This document shows, in pieces, positions 4,574-5,329 of a DNA stretch of 5,329 nt. The DNA lies in contig PKRH01000173.1 in NCBI GenBank assembly GCA_017577565.1, positions 1-5,329 of the forward strand, in the 5' to 3' direction. The number at the start of each line of letters is the position of its first letter. The first letter of the stretch is position 1. Both the position numbers and the translations under genes were made by a program. The notes beneath the pieces were generated by a model. That model had not been told where the DNA came from. It did not search any database and saw nothing but the letters and a program-made list of their open reading frames with translations. The stretch comes from Thermoanaerobacterales bacterium (GTDB lineage Bacteria > Actinomycetota > Acidimicrobiia > Acidimicrobiales > JACDCH01).

Positions 4574-5329
4574 TCAGCGGCTGCCGCCGACCGGCTGCTT
4601 CAGGAACGGGCCGGCGCCGAGGCCGATCCACCCGATCAGGCCCAGCCACGCGCCGATCGTCGGCGAGACGTCGGCGCCCTCGGCGCTGGTGAACATCGCC
4701 AGGATGTGCCACAGCGCGAACACGCCGCACACGACGGCGACGATGACCGGCAGGTTGGGGATGTTGTTCAGCTGGTGGAGCGCCGGCAGGCGCAGGATCG
4801 CCAGGATCGCGAAGGCGATGGCGAGCAGCGCCAGGATGCGGCCGAAGCTCGAGTACGTGTCGATCGCCGCTGGCGCGCCGTCGCCGACGTCGCCGAGCGA
4901 CACGCTCTCGCTGAACGAGAAGTCGCCCGAGCCGACGCTGGCCTCCAGGAAGTCGAGCGCGAACAGCGAGAGGAAGACGAGCAGCGCGCCGACGCCGGCG
5001 ACGATCAGGCCGACGGTCGGCGTGAAGCTGCCGGACTGCGGGGCGTAGCCGTACCCCGGCTGGCCGTAGGGCTGGCCGTAGCCGGGCTGCGCGCCCCACT
5101 GGCCGCTGCTGGGCTGCCCGTAGCCCTGCTGCTGCCCGTAGGCCTGCTGCTGGCCGTACGGCTGCTGCGCCTGCCCACCGGCGGGCCACCCCTCGCCGGA
5201 GGGCTGCTGCTGCGGCTGCTGCGGCTGCTGCGCCTGCTGCTGGGCGCCCCAGCCCTGGCCCGACTGCTGCTGCGACTGGTCGTAGGGGTTGGCGGCGGGC
5301 GCCGCGCCCTGCCCCTCGGGGTGGTCGAC
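4574..5329 (-). CDS. Gln/Gly/Tyr-rich four-helix membrane protein, N-terminus beyond window
   Basis: The frame is open from the right edge to TGA (4576-4574): 251 residues and no plausible start before the edge, so the 5' end is missing. A GTG at 4903 would start inside the protein, after the first helix, and is rejected. From the edge, residues 1-101 are low complexity: by my count 31 Gln, 21 Gly, 8 Tyr and no Lys or Arg, with repeats such as YGQQQ and GYGQP and spaced Trp. Hydrophobic helices follow at ~105-125 (TVGLIVAGVGALLVFLSLFA), 165-181, 194-213 and 224-243. An acidic/Ser loop (126-160) lies between the first two, and the C-terminus is short. Actinobacteria have many small membrane proteins with a cytoplasmic PYGQ/GYGQ-type N-terminus; their functions are mostly unknown. 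No catalytic motif is seen. CTG-rich codon runs are described separately. Confidence 0.8.
   Translation of the reverse strand, partial: VDHPEGQGAAPAANPYDQSQQQSGQGWGAQQQAQQPQQPQQQPSGEGWPAGGQAQQPYGQQQAYGQQQGYGQPSSGQWGAQPGYGQPYGQPGYGYAPQSGSFTPTVGLIVAGVGALLVFLSLFALDFLEASVGSGDFSFSESVSLGDVGDGAPAAIDTYSSFGRILALLAIAFAILAILRLPALHQLNNIPNLPVIVAVVCGVFALWHILAMFTSAEGADVSPTIGAWLGLIGWIGLGAGPFLKQPVGGSR
5057..5278 (-). repeat. Imperfect CAG/GGC-TAC codon repeats encoding the Q/Y/G-rich domain
   Basis: On the plus strand this holds many ctg runs (for example ctgctgctg at 5126-5134, and further at 5144-5152, 5204-5212, 5234-5242 and 5264-5272) and recurring ctggccgta units (5060-5068, 5072-5080, 5150-5158). All stay in the reading frame of the membrane protein, as CAG, GGC and TAC codons. 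The repeat is purely coding and degenerate, not a CRISPR or intergenic array, but could expand or contract by slippage. Confidence 0.7.

Noticed and set aside
2347..4692. 781-codon plus-strand frame
   Set aside because: It is antisense to the whole ligase gene, with the composition expected of a GC-rich shadow, and it crosses two terminator hairpins.
4574..4903. 109-residue protein starting at GTG 4903
   Set aside because: The same frame continues upstream to the window edge with another membrane helix and the Q-rich domain, and no SD precedes this GTG.
4326..5189. 287-codon minus-strand frame
   Set aside because: It is out of frame with the four-helix membrane protein and runs through hairpins into the ligase; Arg-rich shadow.
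5057..5278. Possible CRISPR or intergenic repeat array
   Set aside because: Units are 3-12 bases, degenerate and all in frame with a protein; there are no unique spacers.

Overview
The window is a very GC-rich stretch of bacterial chromosome. Its genes have almost only G or C in the third codon position and several GTG starts. It also has TANNNT-type -10 elements, one of them placed for a leaderless mRNA, a tRNA with no encoded CCA, and a mycobacterial-style acyl-CoA ligase. All of this points to Actinomycetota. An Acidimicrobiia-like lineage is my guess, from gene flavour only. Nothing in the window looks like phage, a transposon or CRISPR.

Region 1 (1-870): the first ~140 bases are a plus-strand fragment of a flippase-like/LPG-synthase-type membrane protein that stops resembling its family abruptly. 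Facing it on the minus strand is a compact cluster read from ~870 down to 99. It holds a 28-residue micro-ORF with a strong Shine-Dalgarno (SD), a MoaD/ThiS-type sulfur carrier with an unusual Gly-Gly-Ala-Arg end, and a proline-rich unknown protein. The last two overlap by four bases (GTGA), and the SD of the downstream gene is written in the Gly-Gly codons of the carrier.

Region 2 (870-1840): divergent promoters drive that cluster and a histidine phosphatase (952-1566). The phosphatase converges on a small DksA/TraR-type zinc-finger gene (1594-1836, minus). This gene has a well-placed leaderless promoter and lies 30 bases downstream of tRNA-Lys(TTT) (1867-1939, minus).

Region 3 (1940-2745): a divergent intergenic region separates the tRNA from a secreted, single-domain LPXTG wall-anchored protein (2118-2648). 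Two hairpins follow it, one a perfect 11-bp stem, shared with the convergent ligase gene.

Region 4 (2746-4573): an intact FadD19-like acyl-CoA ligase (minus, GTG start at 4401). Its promoter region carries a CTGAC-N5-GTCAG inverted repeat at the predicted transcription start, followed by strong terminator-like hairpins.

Region 5 (4574-5329): a membrane protein whose open frame runs off the right edge. A ~100-residue Gln/Gly/Tyr/Pro-rich segment with no Lys or Arg precedes four predicted membrane helices.

The genes do not form one pathway; this is mostly an ordinary chromosomal neighbourhood. The least conventional parts are the micro-ORF/sulfur-carrier/proline-rich cluster, the abrupt junction near base 140 and the Q-rich membrane protein.
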